64,000 nt of DNA from Roseateles koreensis (GTDB taxonomy: Bacteria > Pseudomonadota > Gammaproteobacteria > Burkholderiales > Burkholderiaceae_C). Below the pieces are notes generated by a model, which saw nothing but the letters and a program-made list of their open reading frames with translations, searched no databases and was not told where the DNA came from. This document shows positions 43,312-53,215 of this stretch, piece after piece (within the stretch, counting starts at the first letter, position 1; each line of letters opens with the position of its first letter). The stretch is taken from positions 62,001-126,000 of the forward strand of contig NZ_JAQQXS010000013.1 in NCBI RefSeq assembly GCF_028595305.1, given 5' to 3'. A program made the position numbers and the translations under genes.

Positions 43312-44340
43312 ATGAACGAACCCATGAACACGCAAGTTGCTGCCCCTGCCGCTGGTTCCGCCGCCTGGTGCAATCCGGTGGTGCCGCAGCGCGCTGATCC
43401 GCATCTGTCCCTGCATGATGGACGTTATTGCTTCACCGCCTCGGTGCCCGAGTTCGACGCCATCGAGCTGCGTGTGTCCGCCGATCTGGCTGGCTTGGCG
43501 GAAGCCCCCGCCCATCGCATCTGGACCCGCCACGCACAAGGCCCCATGAGCTGCCATGTGTGGGCGCCGGAGCTGCACCGGGTGGATGGGCGCTGGATCG
43601 TCTACTTTGCCGCGAGCGAGGTGGGCGACATCTGGAAGCTGCGCATGTATGTGCTCGAAAACAGCCATGCCGATCCCTTGCAAGGGGAGTGGGTCGAGCG
43701 CGGCCAGATCGCCACGCCGATGGACACGTTTGCGCTGGACGCCACTCGCTTCGAGCATGGGGGCCGTGCCTACCTGTGCTGGGCGCAGAAGGACCCGGCC
43801 ATCGCCGGCAACACCAATCTCTACCTGGCCGAGTTGGCCAATGCCTGGACGCTGAAGGGCGCGCCGGTGCGCATCAGCCAGCCTGAGCTGCCTTGGGAGT
43901 GCATCGGCTTTCTGGTCAACGAGGGGCCGGCCATGCTGCGTCGGCATGGCCGCGTCATCGTCAGCTACTCCGCCAGTGCCACCGACGCCAACTACTGCAT
44001 GGGCCTGCTGTGGGCCGATGAACACGCTGATCTGCTCGACCCCGCTGTTTGGCACAAATCGCCGACGCCGGTGTTCGTCAGTGGAAATGGCCAGTTTGGC
44101 CCCGGCCATAACAGCTTCACGACCACGCCTGATGGGCAAACCGATTTGCTGGTGTACCACGCCCGCAATTACCGCGAGATTGACGGCGACCCGCTGTTTG
44201 ACCCGAACCGCCATACGCGGATTCAAGCCTTTGCCTGGACGGCAGAGGGATTGCCTGATTTCGGCGCCCCCGTGGCCGATGGCGCCTGCACGGCGCAGAG
44301 CCCCGGGGCCGCTGCCCGATTGAAAGAACCCGCTCTTTGA
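43312..44340 (+). CDS. Cytoplasmic GH43 enzyme (exo-arabinofuranosidase type)
   Basis: The 342-residue protein has no signal peptide and a GH43 beta-propeller: D in QRADPHLSLH near residue 23, D in FALDATRFE near 142 and E in NEGPAML near 204. This pattern resembles GH43 enzymes that release single arabinose units from alpha-1,5-arabino-oligosaccharides. With GH51 just upstream it completes intracellular degradation. A second in-frame ATG lies at 43324. It is the last gene before the TonB receptor of this operon. Confidence 0.85.
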   Translation: MNEPMNTQVAAPAAGSAAWCNPVVPQRADPHLSLHDGRYCFTASVPEFDAIELRVSADLAGLAEAPAHRIWTRHAQGPMSCHVWAPELHRVDGRWIVYFAASEVGDIWKLRMYVLENSHADPLQGEWVERGQIATPMDTFALDATRFEHGGRAYLCWAQKDPAIAGNTNLYLAELANAWTLKGAPVRISQPELPWECIGFLVNEGPAMLRRHGRVIVSYSASATDANYCMGLLWADEHADLLDPAVWHKSPTPVFVSGNGQFGPGHNSFTTTPDGQTDLLVYHARNYREIDGDPLFDPNRHTRIQAFAWTAEGLPDFGAPVADGACTAQSPGAAARLKEPAL

Positions 44341-44420
44341 AGTTCCGGCCCGCTGGACGGCGCATCCAGCCACGGCCTCACACCTGGCGCAGAACTAAAC
44401 ATACACCGGAGATGACAGAC

Positions 44421-47079
44421 ATGAAAAAAGTGAGTCGACCTTTGCCGATTGTGACGTCGCAGCGCCCGCAGCGCCGCATGGCCGCAGGCCTGCCTGCTGG
44501 CGCCGTGGCGCTCGCGGCCGCCGCCCTCTTCTCCAGCGCCCAGACTTGGGCGCAGCAGGCGGCTCCTGCCCCTGCGCCCGCTGCTGCTGGCGCCGCCACG
44601 CTGGACACCGTGGTGGTCACCGGCGCTCGCCTGGCGGCTGAGAGTGCGCAGAACATCAAGATGAACTCCGACCAGGTGGTGGACTCCATCGTGGCCGAAG
44701 ACATTGGCAAGTTCCCCGACAAGAACGTGGCGGAAATTCTTGGCCGCGTCACCGGTGTGCAGATCCAGCGTGGCAATGGCGAGGCTGGCAGTGTCATCGT
44801 GCGCGGCCTGGGTGGCATCGTGACCTTGCTGAATGGCCGTGAGTTTTTCACCGACTCGGGCCGCAGCCTGTATCTGGCGGACGTGCCTGCCACCATGCTC
44901 AAGCGCCTGGACGTGTTCAAGACCCAAGGGGCTGATCTGCCCGAAGGCGGCACGGCCGGCGTGATCGACGTGCGTACCAACCGCCCCTTTGACTTCAAGG
45001 ACGCGCAGTTGGTCATCAATGGCCGCATGGAAAATCGCGACAAGGCCAAGGCCAACAACCCTGACCTGAGCGGCATGGCCTCCAACCGCTGGAAGACCAA
45101 TCTGGGCGAAGTGGGCGCCTTGGTCGGCCTGTCTTATCAGCGTGGCGTGTATCACGACGAACGCGCCTGGGTGGGTGACCCGGCGACTGAAAACTACAAC
45201 GGCCAGAGCATCGTGGGTTCCTGCTGCATGGGCCGAGTGCTCGACCTGGGCGACCGCAAGCGCATTGCCAGTAACGCCGCGTTGCAGTGGAAGCCGAACG
45301 CCGACATGGAGTTCTTCGCCGAGGCCTTCTACACCACCATCGATCACCGCTATCAGCAGTCATTTTTGGTGGCGGGCCTGCCCTGGGATCAGGCGGGCAC
45401 GGTGGTCACCACCAAGCCAGGTACGAGCAATCTGGACACGATCTACAACACCAGCTACAACGGCTGGGGTTTCACGTCCACCCAGGCCAAGCATGACGAG
45501 GCGACCAACGGCCAATACGCCATCGGCGGCCATTGGGACGTGAATGACCGCCTGCGCCTGAGCACCGAGCTTGCGCACACCAACAGCCATATTGACTGGG
45601 TCAACCGCATTCTCGACACCGGCTACAACCCGACCAACACAATTGGCAAGGTGCAAGACGGCGGCGGCTTCATCGACTATCCCACCATGGACCTCACCAA
45701 TGCGTCCAATTTCCACATCAACGGGGGCGTGGACGTTCGGGGTTATCGTCAGGGCGACTCAAACGACTGGCGAGCCGACGCGGTGTATGACATGGGCACC
45801 GGCAACTTCTTCCAGGAGTTGAGCACCGGCGTTCGCGTGGCCGACCGCCATGCCACGGCGACCAACACCAGCATGCCCTGGACGACGTCCTTCGCTGCTG
45901 TCGGCCAGACGCTGTCGAACTACCCCGGTATTTACTCGGTGTCGCCCGCCACTTGGGGCAACTTCGGTGTCAAGCAGTACGCCTATGCCGACCGTGATTG
46001 GTTGCTGAACAACGGCGACGCCTTCCGCAAGATGCTCACCGGCAGCACGGCGCTGACCCCGTACGACCCGCTGACCCTGTTCGACGATGTCGAGAAGACG
46101 AGCGCGATTTACGGCAAGGCCAAGTTCGGTTTCCACCTGTTCGGCCTGCCCATCAGCGGGGTGGCAGGTGTGCGCGTGGTCCGAACCGAGCAAACTTTGA
46201 AGGGCAACTCCAGCACCGACGGCGTGGTGTCGGCAGTGAATCTGGACACCGCACGCACCGATGTGCTGCCCAGCCTGGCACTGCGGGCGGAGTTCACGCC
46301 CAAGTTGATCGGCCGCCTGATCGCGGGCCAGGCCATCGAGCGTCCGGCCTTTGGCGACTACAACCCCGGGCCTGATCTTGAACTCGCCCGGCGGTGGCGT
46401 CACCTACGGCAGCGGCTCGGCCGGCAATCCGAATCTCAAGCCCACCGAGTCGACCAATCTGGATGTGGCCCTGGAGTGGTATTTTGCTCGCACGGGTTCG
46501 GTGACGGGTACGGTCTTCCAGCACAATTTCAAGAACCGCGAAATCTGGCAGACGCAGACCGAAACGCATGGGGCTTACCAATACTTGGTGAATCGGCCTT
46601 ACAACCTGAACAAGGCTGACTTGCATGGATTCGAGCTGAGCTATCGTCAGTTCTATGACTTCCTGCCCGGCTTCCTTGGCGGCTTTGGTCTGGAGGCGAA
46701 CTTCACCTACATGACCGGCAACCAGACCAGCCCGACCGGTGTGACCACGGCCTTCTTGGGCCAGTCTGAAACGGCCTACAACCTGGTCGGCCTGTACGAG
46801 CGCAACGACATTTATGGCCGCCTGGCCTACAACTGGCGTTCGAGCTTCTTGGCCGAGTCGCCCTACCGCTCGACCGGACGCGATCTGTACGTGGCACCGC
46901 TGGCCACGCTGGACGGATCGCTGGGTTACAACGTCAACAAGAACATGACGGTGTCGATGGACGTGACCAACCTGTTGAACCAGGCTTACCACGACTACTT
47001 CGATAAGAACCCGTCCTTGATCCGCGACGTGCGCTACTACGACCGCACGGTGGGTGTGTCGCTGCGTTGGAAGATGTAA
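44421..47079 (+). pseudogene. TonB-dependent receptor with an apparent +1 frameshift near 46368
   Basis: Residues from the ATG at 44421 (GGAG 9 nt upstream) give a signal peptide, plug domain (NIKMNSDQVVDSIVAEDIGK, VTGVQIQRGNGE, VIVRGL, DLPEGGTAGVIDVRTNRPF) and most of a barrel. Near 46368, in CCCCGGGCC, the frame shifts by one extra base. The second frame then continues as GLILNSPGGGVTYGSGSAG to a normal barrel end (GVSLRWKM) at 47079. Joined, the product would be about 885 residues. Both parts are well conserved in style, so a sequencing error or a recent lesion are equally possible. The type resembles carbohydrate-uptake TonB receptors and is expected to import arabino-oligosaccharides. 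Confidence 0.85.
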
Positions 47080-47221
47080 GCAAGCCGTCGAACCTGAGGG
47101 TTTGACTTTTGGGGCGTGGTGTTCCGCTGGGAACCCATGCCCCCTTTGATTTTTCGTTCGCCGCGTGCTGCTTGGGCACCTGCGGCGACGCACTGCTCGA
47201 AGCCCGACTCAAGGCCGCGCC

Positions 47222-49183
47222 ATGTCAAATCTCATTCGAATCCTGTGGGCCCTGGCCGCCAGCTTTGCGCTGGGGCCCGCCTGGGCTGCCGCGCCCACCA
47301 CCCTGCGCAGCCCTGATCGCCATCTGCAGGTGCAGGTGTGGGTCTCTCCTGAGGGGGAGATTCGCTACACGGTGCAGCGCGATGGCCGCATGGTGTTGCT
47401 GGACTCGCGCCTGGGCCTGCAGCTGGAAGGGGCCGATCTGAGCACAGACATGCGGTTGACTGGCGCCACGGCCCCGCAGCGCCAGTTGACGCAATACCGC
47501 ATGGCCACGGGCAAGCAGTCTCGCATCCGTGCCGAGGCGATGCAGCAGGTGTTGCACTTCATCAACGCGCAGCATCAGCATTTGGACTTGTGGCTGCGCG
47601 TGGCCAATGACGGTGTGGCTTTTCGTTATGGGGTGCCCCCTTTGGTGAGTGGGCAGCCAAACCGCTTCGTGGCGGAGCTGAGCAGCTTTCACTTTGATGC
47701 GCAGGCGAGGGCCTGGCTGCAACCCATGTCGGTGGCCAAGACGGGGTGGATGCGCACCAACCCCTCTTACGAAGAACATTACGCGATGGACACGGCGGTG
47801 GGCAGCCCTTCGCCCTCGGCTGCGGGCTGGGTGTTTCCGGCCTTGTTCAAGTCAGGGGACGACTGGGTGGCGCTGACTGAAGCCGACATGGACGGCAGCT
47901 TTCATGCTTCGCGTCTGCAGCCGCAGTCGCCAGGGGGCGAGTACCGCCTGGGTTTGCCGATGGCGAGCGAGGTGTTCACCGACGGGCGTCTGCTGGCGCA
48001 AAGCCCGCCGGGCCAGGCCTTGCGCACGCCGTGGCGGGTGATTGCCGTGGGCAGTTTGCCGACCCTGGTGGCCTCGACCCTGGGAACAGATCTGGCGGCG
48101 CCGGCCATCGCGTTTGATGCCTCCCGCGTTCAGCCCGGCCATGCCAGCTGGAGCTGGGCTTTGTTAAAGGATGAGGCCACTGTTTTTGAGGTGCAAAAGC
48201 GCTTCATCGACCACGCCGCCGACATGCACTGGAACTACACCTTGGTCGACGCCGACTGGGACCGCAAGATCGGCGATGCGCGCATCCAAGCCTTGGTGGA
48301 CTACGGCGCGTCGAAAGGCGTGGGCCTGCTGCTTTGGTACAACTCGTCCGGCGCCTGGAACGATACCGAGTACTCACCCAAAGGCCAGTTGCTGACGCGC
48401 ACGCAGCGGCGACATGAATTTGCGCGTTTGAATGCGATGGGCGTCAAGGGTGTGAAGATTGATTTCTTCCCCGGTGACGGGCAATCGGCCATTCAGTACT
48501 ACGTCGACATTTTGAATGATGCGGCCGAGTTCGGCCTGTTGGTCAACTTCCACGGGGCCACGCTGCCACGCGGCTGGCAGCGCACCTACCCGAACTTGAT
48601 GAGCATGGAGGCGGTGAAGGGGCTGGAGTACACCACCTTCACCCAGGCCGACCAAGACGCGGTGCCGCGTCACGTGGCCATGTTGCCCTTCACCCGCAAT
48701 TTGTTTGACCCCATGGACTTCACGCCGCTGGTGCTGGCGGATATTCCGGGCATTCGCCGCGCAACGCTCAATGGCTTTGAGTTGGCGGAGAGTGTATTGA
48801 TGCTGTCCGGCATCCAGCACTTTGCCGAAACGCCGGAGGGCATGGCCACGGCGCCGGGCTTTGCCAAGCAGTTTTTGCAGACGCTGCCGCGCCAGTGGGA
48901 TGAGGTGCGTTTATTGGCTGGTGAGCCTGGGCGTTATGTGGCGCTGGCGCGGCGTGCTGGAAGCCGCTGGTTTGTGGCCGGCCTGAATGCGGAAGACACC
49001 GAGATCATCCTGACGCTGGATCTGGACTTTCTGAAAAAGATGCGCGGCAAGATGATCACCGATGAGCCGAGTCGCGGGCCACGTGCGCTTCAGCAATCGG
49101 TGTTGAAGGCCAGCGGCAAGTCAGTGCTCAGGTTGGTGAGCCATGGCGGATTTGTTGCGGTGTTTGAGCCGGTGCGGCCGTGA
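47222..49183 (+). CDS. Exported GH97 glycoside hydrolase
   Basis: The 653-residue protein has a signal peptide (about residues 1-23), the N-terminal beta-sandwich of GH97 and a (beta/alpha)8 domain with YTLVDADWDRKIGD near residue 340, GVKIDFFPGDGQ near 420 and VNFHGATLPRGWQRTYPN near 455. The Asp in VKIDFF is the nucleophile position of retaining GH97 enzymes (alpha-galactosidase or beta-L-arabinopyranosidase type); inverting glucosidases have Glu-based catalysis. In an arabinan locus, beta-L-arabinopyranosidase activity is an attractive guess. It is next to the TonB receptor and so probably periplasmic. Confidence 0.9.
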   Translation: MSNLIRILWALAASFALGPAWAAAPTTLRSPDRHLQVQVWVSPEGEIRYTVQRDGRMVLLDSRLGLQLEGADLSTDMRLTGATAPQRQLTQYRMATGKQSRIRAEAMQQVLHFINAQHQHLDLWLRVANDGVAFRYGVPPLVSGQPNRFVAELSSFHFDAQARAWLQPMSVAKTGWMRTNPSYEEHYAMDTAVGSPSPSAAGWVFPALFKSGDDWVALTEADMDGSFHASRLQPQSPGGEYRLGLPMASEVFTDGRLLAQSPPGQALRTPWRVIAVGSLPTLVASTLGTDLAAPAIAFDASRVQPGHASWSWALLKDEATVFEVQKRFIDHAADMHWNYTLVDADWDRKIGDARIQALVDYGASKGVGLLLWYNSSGAWNDTEYSPKGQLLTRTQRRHEFARLNAMGVKGVKIDFFPGDGQSAIQYYVDILNDAAEFGLLVNFHGATLPRGWQRTYPNLMSMEAVKGLEYTTFTQADQDAVPRHVAMLPFTRNLFDPMDFTPLVLADIPGIRRATLNGFELAESVLMLSGIQHFAETPEGMATAPGFAKQFLQTLPRQWDEVRLLAGEPGRYVALARRAGSRWFVAGLNAEDTEIILTLDLDFLKKMRGKMITDEPSRGPRALQQSVLKASGKSVLRLVSHGGFVAVFEPVRP

Positions 49184-49245
49184 GCGGGTGGGTGTGTTAC
49201 GGGGGTGCGGTGCGTTGAGTCCTGCCCCATGCAAAAATGGCGTTC

Positions 49246-49304
49246 GCCGTAATGAATGCCGTAATGAATGCTGTAACTACCGCCAGAACGAATCCAGAAC
49301 GAAT
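49246..49304 (+). repeat. Two short tandem repeats in the gntR leader
   Basis: GCCGTAATGAAT occurs twice in tandem (49246-49269) with a partial third copy GCTGTAA. Then CCAGAACGAAT occurs twice in tandem (49283-49304), ending 18 nt before the GntR start codon. They could be binding sites for the regulator itself or slippage products. Confidence 0.85.
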
Positions 49305-49322
49305 TCGGAACCAGAGACTGTC

Positions 49323-50069
49323 ATGAAATCCCGCGCTGACCATTCCACCTACAAGCTCAAGCCGGAAGGCAAAAGCATGCATGGCCGCATCGTTCGCGAA
49401 TTAGGGCAAAGCATCGTCTCAGGGGCGCTCATGCCCGGCGACCGCTTGCCCGCCGAGGCCGTGCTGCTCGAAAAATATGAAGTCAGCCGGCCGGTGCTGC
49501 GTGAAGCGGTGCGTGTGCTGGTGGCCAAGGGCTTGGTGGTGTCCAAGCAGCGTGCCGGCGCCATCGTGCGGCCGCGCAATGAGTGGCATCTGTTGGACCC
49601 GGACGTGCTGTACTGGTTGATTCAAGCCAAGCCGCAACGGGAGTTTGTTCAGACGCTGATGGAGGTTCGCCGAATTTTCGAACCGGCCGCAGCCGCCTTG
49701 GCCGCTAAGGCCGCCAGCGAAGAGCAGTTGCGCAGCATTGCTACCGCCTACGCGGGCATGGAGGCCGCGGCCACCACCGAGGAATTGCTGGAGCCCGACC
49801 TCGCCTTTCACCGGCGCATTGCCGAGGCCACAGGCAACGACTTGCTGGCGTATATCGGCAATATGCTTTCGCTCGCCCTGCGTGAATCCATCGTGCTGAG
49901 CAGCCAGTTGCCTGACACCCATGCGCTCTCGCTGCCGCGACACAAGGCCATTTTGACGGCCCTGCGTAATCGCGATCCGTTGGGTGCACGCCAGGCCACG
50001 CTGGTGCAGTTGGAAGAGACGGGCGATGATTTGTCCACCATTTTGTCCAGCGCCGTGCAGCTCGCCTGA
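49323..50069 (+). CDS. FadR/FCD-type GntR transcriptional regulator
   Basis: The 248-residue protein has an N-terminal winged helix-turn-helix (GRIVRELGQSIVSGALMPGDRLPAE then VSRPVLREAVRVLVAKGLV, residues 15-80) and a C-terminal FCD ligand-binding domain (LMEVRRIFEPAAAALAA, DLAFHRRIAEATGN, HKAILTALRNRD) with the usual metal-binding D/H positions. Such regulators often respond to sugar acids or keto-acids. Placed in the centre of the arabinose locus it is the best candidate to control it, with L-arabonate or keto-deoxyarabonate as plausible effectors (inference). Confidence 0.92.
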   Translation: MKSRADHSTYKLKPEGKSMHGRIVRELGQSIVSGALMPGDRLPAEAVLLEKYEVSRPVLREAVRVLVAKGLVVSKQRAGAIVRPRNEWHLLDPDVLYWLIQAKPQREFVQTLMEVRRIFEPAAAALAAKAASEEQLRSIATAYAGMEAAATTEELLEPDLAFHRRIAEATGNDLLAYIGNMLSLALRESIVLSSQLPDTHALSLPRHKAILTALRNRDPLGARQATLVQLEETGDDLSTILSSAVQLA

Positions 50070-50097
50070 GCTGGCGCCCGGCCGACGAAATTCCTGA

Positions 50098-51063
50098 ATG
50101 GACAACAGCAGCCCGAATCCCAACTGGTTTTTGCGCGCGCGGCTCAAAACCCGCCAATTGCTTTTGCTGGTAGCGCTGGACGAGGCGCGCAGCATCCACC
50201 GTGCAGCCGAACAGTTATGCATGACGCAGCCTGCCGCGTCCAAGCAACTCAAAGACCTGGAGGACATGCTGGAGGTGCGCTTGTTTGAGCGACTGCCTCG
50301 CGGCATGGAGCCCACGGTGTATGGCGAAACCATGATCCGCCACGCCCGCATGGCTTTGACCAGCCTGTCGTTGGCGCACGAAGACATCGTGGCGCTCAAG
50401 GCCGGGCTGACCGGCCAGGTCGAGATCGGCACCATCATGGCACCGGCCATGAGCCTTCTGCCGCGCGCCATTGCCCGCGTCAAGCAAGAAGCGCCGCTGC
50501 TGCGCATTGGCGTGCAGATGGAAACCAGCAAGGTGCTGCTCGACATGCTGCAGCGCGGCAGCCTGGATTTCATGATCGGGCGCATGCCTGAGGACGAAGG
50601 TTCGGCGGGGCTGAATTACGAGGAGTTGACGGACGAGCCAGCCTGCGCGGTGGCCCGCATCGACCACCCCTTGATGAGCGCCGGCCACTTGCAACTGAGC
50701 GACCTGGCTCAGCAAGCCTGGATATTGCCGCCGCCAGGTAGCGTGCTGCGCCACCGCTGGGATTTGATGTTCCGCCGCGCTGGCCTGGAGCCGCCGGTGA
50801 ACGTGGTCGACACCACCGCCTTGCTGCTCATCATGGCCTTGCTGCATCAAAGCGACGCCATTCATGTGATGCCCGTTGAGGTTGCGCGTTATTACGCATC
50901 GATGCGGGTGCTGAGCATTTTGCCCATCGAGCTGCCTTGCAAGATGGACGCCTTTGGCATCATCACCCGGCAAGATCATTTGCTCTCGCCCGCAGCCGAA
51001 CATTTGCTGCGGGTGCTGAGGGTGGAGGCAGGCTTCATGTACGCCGCGCCCCTGGTGCCCTGA
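50098..51063 (+). CDS. LysR-type regulator, GbpR-like (sugar-responsive)
   Basis: The 321-residue protein has an N-terminal LysR helix-turn-helix (SIHRAAEQLCMTQPAASKQLKDLE, residues 30-55) and a C-terminal two-lobe effector domain (TGQVEIGTIMAPAMSLLPRAI and later). The FERLPRGMEPTVYGETMIRHAR region resembles the GbpR/galactose-binding-protein regulator branch. Members control sugar-binding protein and ABC transporter genes. It follows the GntR gene by 28 nt and is convergent with the GH43 gene at 51076, so two regulators of different families are coded together in this locus. Confidence 0.92.
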   Translation: MDNSSPNPNWFLRARLKTRQLLLLVALDEARSIHRAAEQLCMTQPAASKQLKDLEDMLEVRLFERLPRGMEPTVYGETMIRHARMALTSLSLAHEDIVALKAGLTGQVEIGTIMAPAMSLLPRAIARVKQEAPLLRIGVQMETSKVLLDMLQRGSLDFMIGRMPEDEGSAGLNYEELTDEPACAVARIDHPLMSAGHLQLSDLAQQAWILPPPGSVLRHRWDLMFRRAGLEPPVNVVDTTALLLIMALLHQSDAIHVMPVEVARYYASMRVLSILPIELPCKMDAFGIITRQDHLLSPAAEHLLRVLRVEAGFMYAAPLVP

Positions 51064-51075
51064 ACGTGCGCTCGC

Positions 51076-52092
51076 TCAACGCGCGCCGGCCTTGCAGGCG
51101 GGCGTGGGGTTGGCTGTGGGGCCGGCCTTTGTTTTGGGGATGAAGGGGATGCTGCCATCGGCCTGGTAACTGAACTCCTCGACGGCGACTGAGCGGCGAA
51201 ACTCGGCGCCGCCCGGCAAATCTGCCGTGTGATAGAAGATGTAGCTCTTGCCGTTGAAGTCGGCGATGGCTTGGTGAATGGTCTTGACGTTGCGGTTCAC
51301 GTCCATGATGACGTTGCGCTTGGTCCAGGGGCCGGTGGCCGTGGGGCCGGTGGCGTAGATGGTTTCTTCCGGAAAGCCCTGTGAGTACGAGAGGTAGTAG
51401 GTGCCCTTGTGCTTGTGCAGGTAAGAGGCCTCGGTGAAGGGCTCGATCGGCACGACATGGATGTCACCGTCGATCTCGATCATGTTCGGCTTGAGCTTCA
51501 CGTATTTCAGCACCGTGTTGCCCCAGTACAGATAGGCTTGGCCGTTGTCGTCGATGAAGATGGCGGGGTCGATATCGTCCCAAAAAATGTCGGTCTGCTT
51601 GGTCATGTCGTTGGTGATCAAGGCCGAGCCGCGTGCGTCGACAAAGGGGCCGGTCGGGCTGTCTGACACCGCAACGCCGATGGACAGGCCGGGAACGGTG
51701 GCGTGGTCCACGGTGGCGTAGAAGTAGTACTTGGGCTTGCCATTGACGTCGCGGCGGGTGATGTCGGCCGCCCAGGCGCGCCCTTTGGCCCAGGCAAAGC
51801 TCAGGGCTTTGACGGGCGAGCCGTGGTCGACCCAGTTCACCATGTCGCAGGTGGACCAGAGATGCCATTCGTTCATCACGTAGTCGGTGTCGGTCGGGCT
51901 GGCCTCGTCCACGCCGGTATAGAGGTACACGCGCCCCTCATCCACCAGGGTGGCGGGGTCGGCGGTGAACAGCTGGGGAAACAGCGGGTTGGGGTTGGCT
52001 TGCGCGGGCGTGCCCACAAGCAGGCTCAGCCCGAGGCCCAGGCCGACCGCGGCAGCCACGAGTGAAGCGGAGGTGCAGAGAGTTTTTGACAT
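51076..52092 (-). CDS. Exported GH43 glycoside hydrolase
   Basis: The 338-residue protein has a signal peptide (about residues 1-33, ending AQA) and a GH43 fold: D in FTADPATLV near residue 45, D in WDDIDPAIF near 172 and E in FTEASYL near 219. The tail GTYYLSYSQGFPEETIYATG is typical of arabinan/arabinoxylan-active members. It sits 48 nt downstream of yjfF on the same strand, so it is likely the last gene of the furanose ABC transporter operon. Substrate (arabinan versus arabinoxylan) is not decided by sequence. Confidence 0.88.
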   Translation of the reverse strand: MSKTLCTSASLVAAAVGLGLGLSLLVGTPAQANPNPLFPQLFTADPATLVDEGRVYLYTGVDEASPTDTDYVMNEWHLWSTCDMVNWVDHGSPVKALSFAWAKGRAWAADITRRDVNGKPKYYFYATVDHATVPGLSIGVAVSDSPTGPFVDARGSALITNDMTKQTDIFWDDIDPAIFIDDNGQAYLYWGNTVLKYVKLKPNMIEIDGDIHVVPIEPFTEASYLHKHKGTYYLSYSQGFPEETIYATGPTATGPWTKRNVIMDVNRNVKTIHQAIADFNGKSYIFYHTADLPGGAEFRRSVAVEEFSYQADGSIPFIPKTKAGPTANPTPACKAGAR

Positions 52093-52140
52093 GGTGTATT
52101 TTGAAAAATCAGAGGGGGGCTGTTGATCCAGGTCGCCCGA

Positions 52141-53133
52141 TCAGGCCGCCGCCGCCGTGGTGCTGCGACTCAGCAGGCGCTGCACGACGCAGAAGACGAA
52201 CAACAACCCGCCGATGAAGATCTTGGTCCACCAGGAACTGAGCGAGCCGTCAAAGGCGATCAAGGTTTGAATCAAGCCCAGCGTCAACACGCCCGACAAG
52301 GCGCCCGCCACATAGCCATATCCGCCACTTAGCATGGTGCCGCCGATCACCACGGCGGCAATGGCGTCAAGCTCGGTGCCTTGCGCATGCAGGCCGTATC
52401 CGCTGAGCATGTAGAAGGAAAACAGCAGGCCGGCCAGCGCTGCGCAAACGCCGCTGAAGGCGTAGATCAAAACTTTGGTACGGCCTACAGGCAGGCCCAT
52501 CATCAGTGCAGATTGCTCGTTACCCCCGATCGCGTAGACGGCACGGCCAAAGGCGGTCCAGTGCGCGAGCCAGACGCCCGCAACCAGCACCAGCACGGCG
52601 ATGACGGCGCCCGGCGACACAAAGCCGCCGAAGACGCTCAGCTGGGTTTGCGAGAGGGCGACAAACATTGGCTCGTCAATCGTGATGGAGTTGATGCTGA
52701 TGAGATAGCACAGGCCGCGAGCCAGGAACATGCCGGCCAGGGTGACGATGAAGGGCTGCAGCTTGAAGAAGTGAATCAGCGCCCCTTGCGCCGCGCCGAA
52801 CAGCGCGCCCATGAGCAGCACCGCCACCATGACGGCTTGGGGCGGCCAATGGGCCGTTTGCAGCAGCCAGGCCGCCACCATGGTGCTGAGCGCCAAGACG
52901 GAGCCGACAGAAAGGTCGATGCCGCCCGACAGGATCACCAGGCTCATGCCGACCGCGATCACCAACAAGAAGGCGTTGTCGATCAGCAGGTTCAGCATCA
53001 CCTGCACCGAGGCGAAGCCGGCATAACTTGCTGCACCAGTGGCAAACAACAGCAGCATCAAAGCCAGGGCGACCCAGGCGGTGAAGGCCGGTGCGGTGGA
53101 GAGGCGGTGCAAAGATTTCAAAAGGGTCGGCAT
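52141..53133 (-). CDS. yjfF: Furanose ABC transporter permease YjfF
   Basis: The 330-residue permease has about ten hydrophobic segments and the RbsC-type pattern LVILSGGIDLSVGSVLALS near residue 62 and GRAVYAIGGNEQSALMMGLPV near 205. It is the second permease of a YtfQRT-YjfF system, known in E. coli for galactofuranose; in arabinan loci it plausibly carries L-arabinofuranose. The ATG at 53133 is chosen over longer frames; it lies 82 nt after the ytfT stop. It is followed by the GH43 gene. Confidence 0.9.
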   Translation of the reverse strand: MPTLLKSLHRLSTAPAFTAWVALALMLLLFATGAASYAGFASVQVMLNLLIDNAFLLVIAVGMSLVILSGGIDLSVGSVLALSTMVAAWLLQTAHWPPQAVMVAVLLMGALFGAAQGALIHFFKLQPFIVTLAGMFLARGLCYLISINSITIDEPMFVALSQTQLSVFGGFVSPGAVIAVLVLVAGVWLAHWTAFGRAVYAIGGNEQSALMMGLPVGRTKVLIYAFSGVCAALAGLLFSFYMLSGYGLHAQGTELDAIAAVVIGGTMLSGGYGYVAGALSGVLTLGLIQTLIAFDGSLSSWWTKIFIGGLLFVFCVVQRLLSRSTTAAAA

Positions 53134-53215
53134 ACAGAGTCGGGTCCGCAAGGGGCGGAGGAGGCGGAGATCAAGGGCGCAGGCGCCGCACGTTTTTGCG
53201 CCGTGTGGCGTGGCT

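Noticed and set aside
44337-46619. Treating the two TonB receptor frames as two separate genes
   Set aside because: The downstream frame begins in the middle of a barrel strand pattern and lacks its own start signals; a one-base shift explains both frames.
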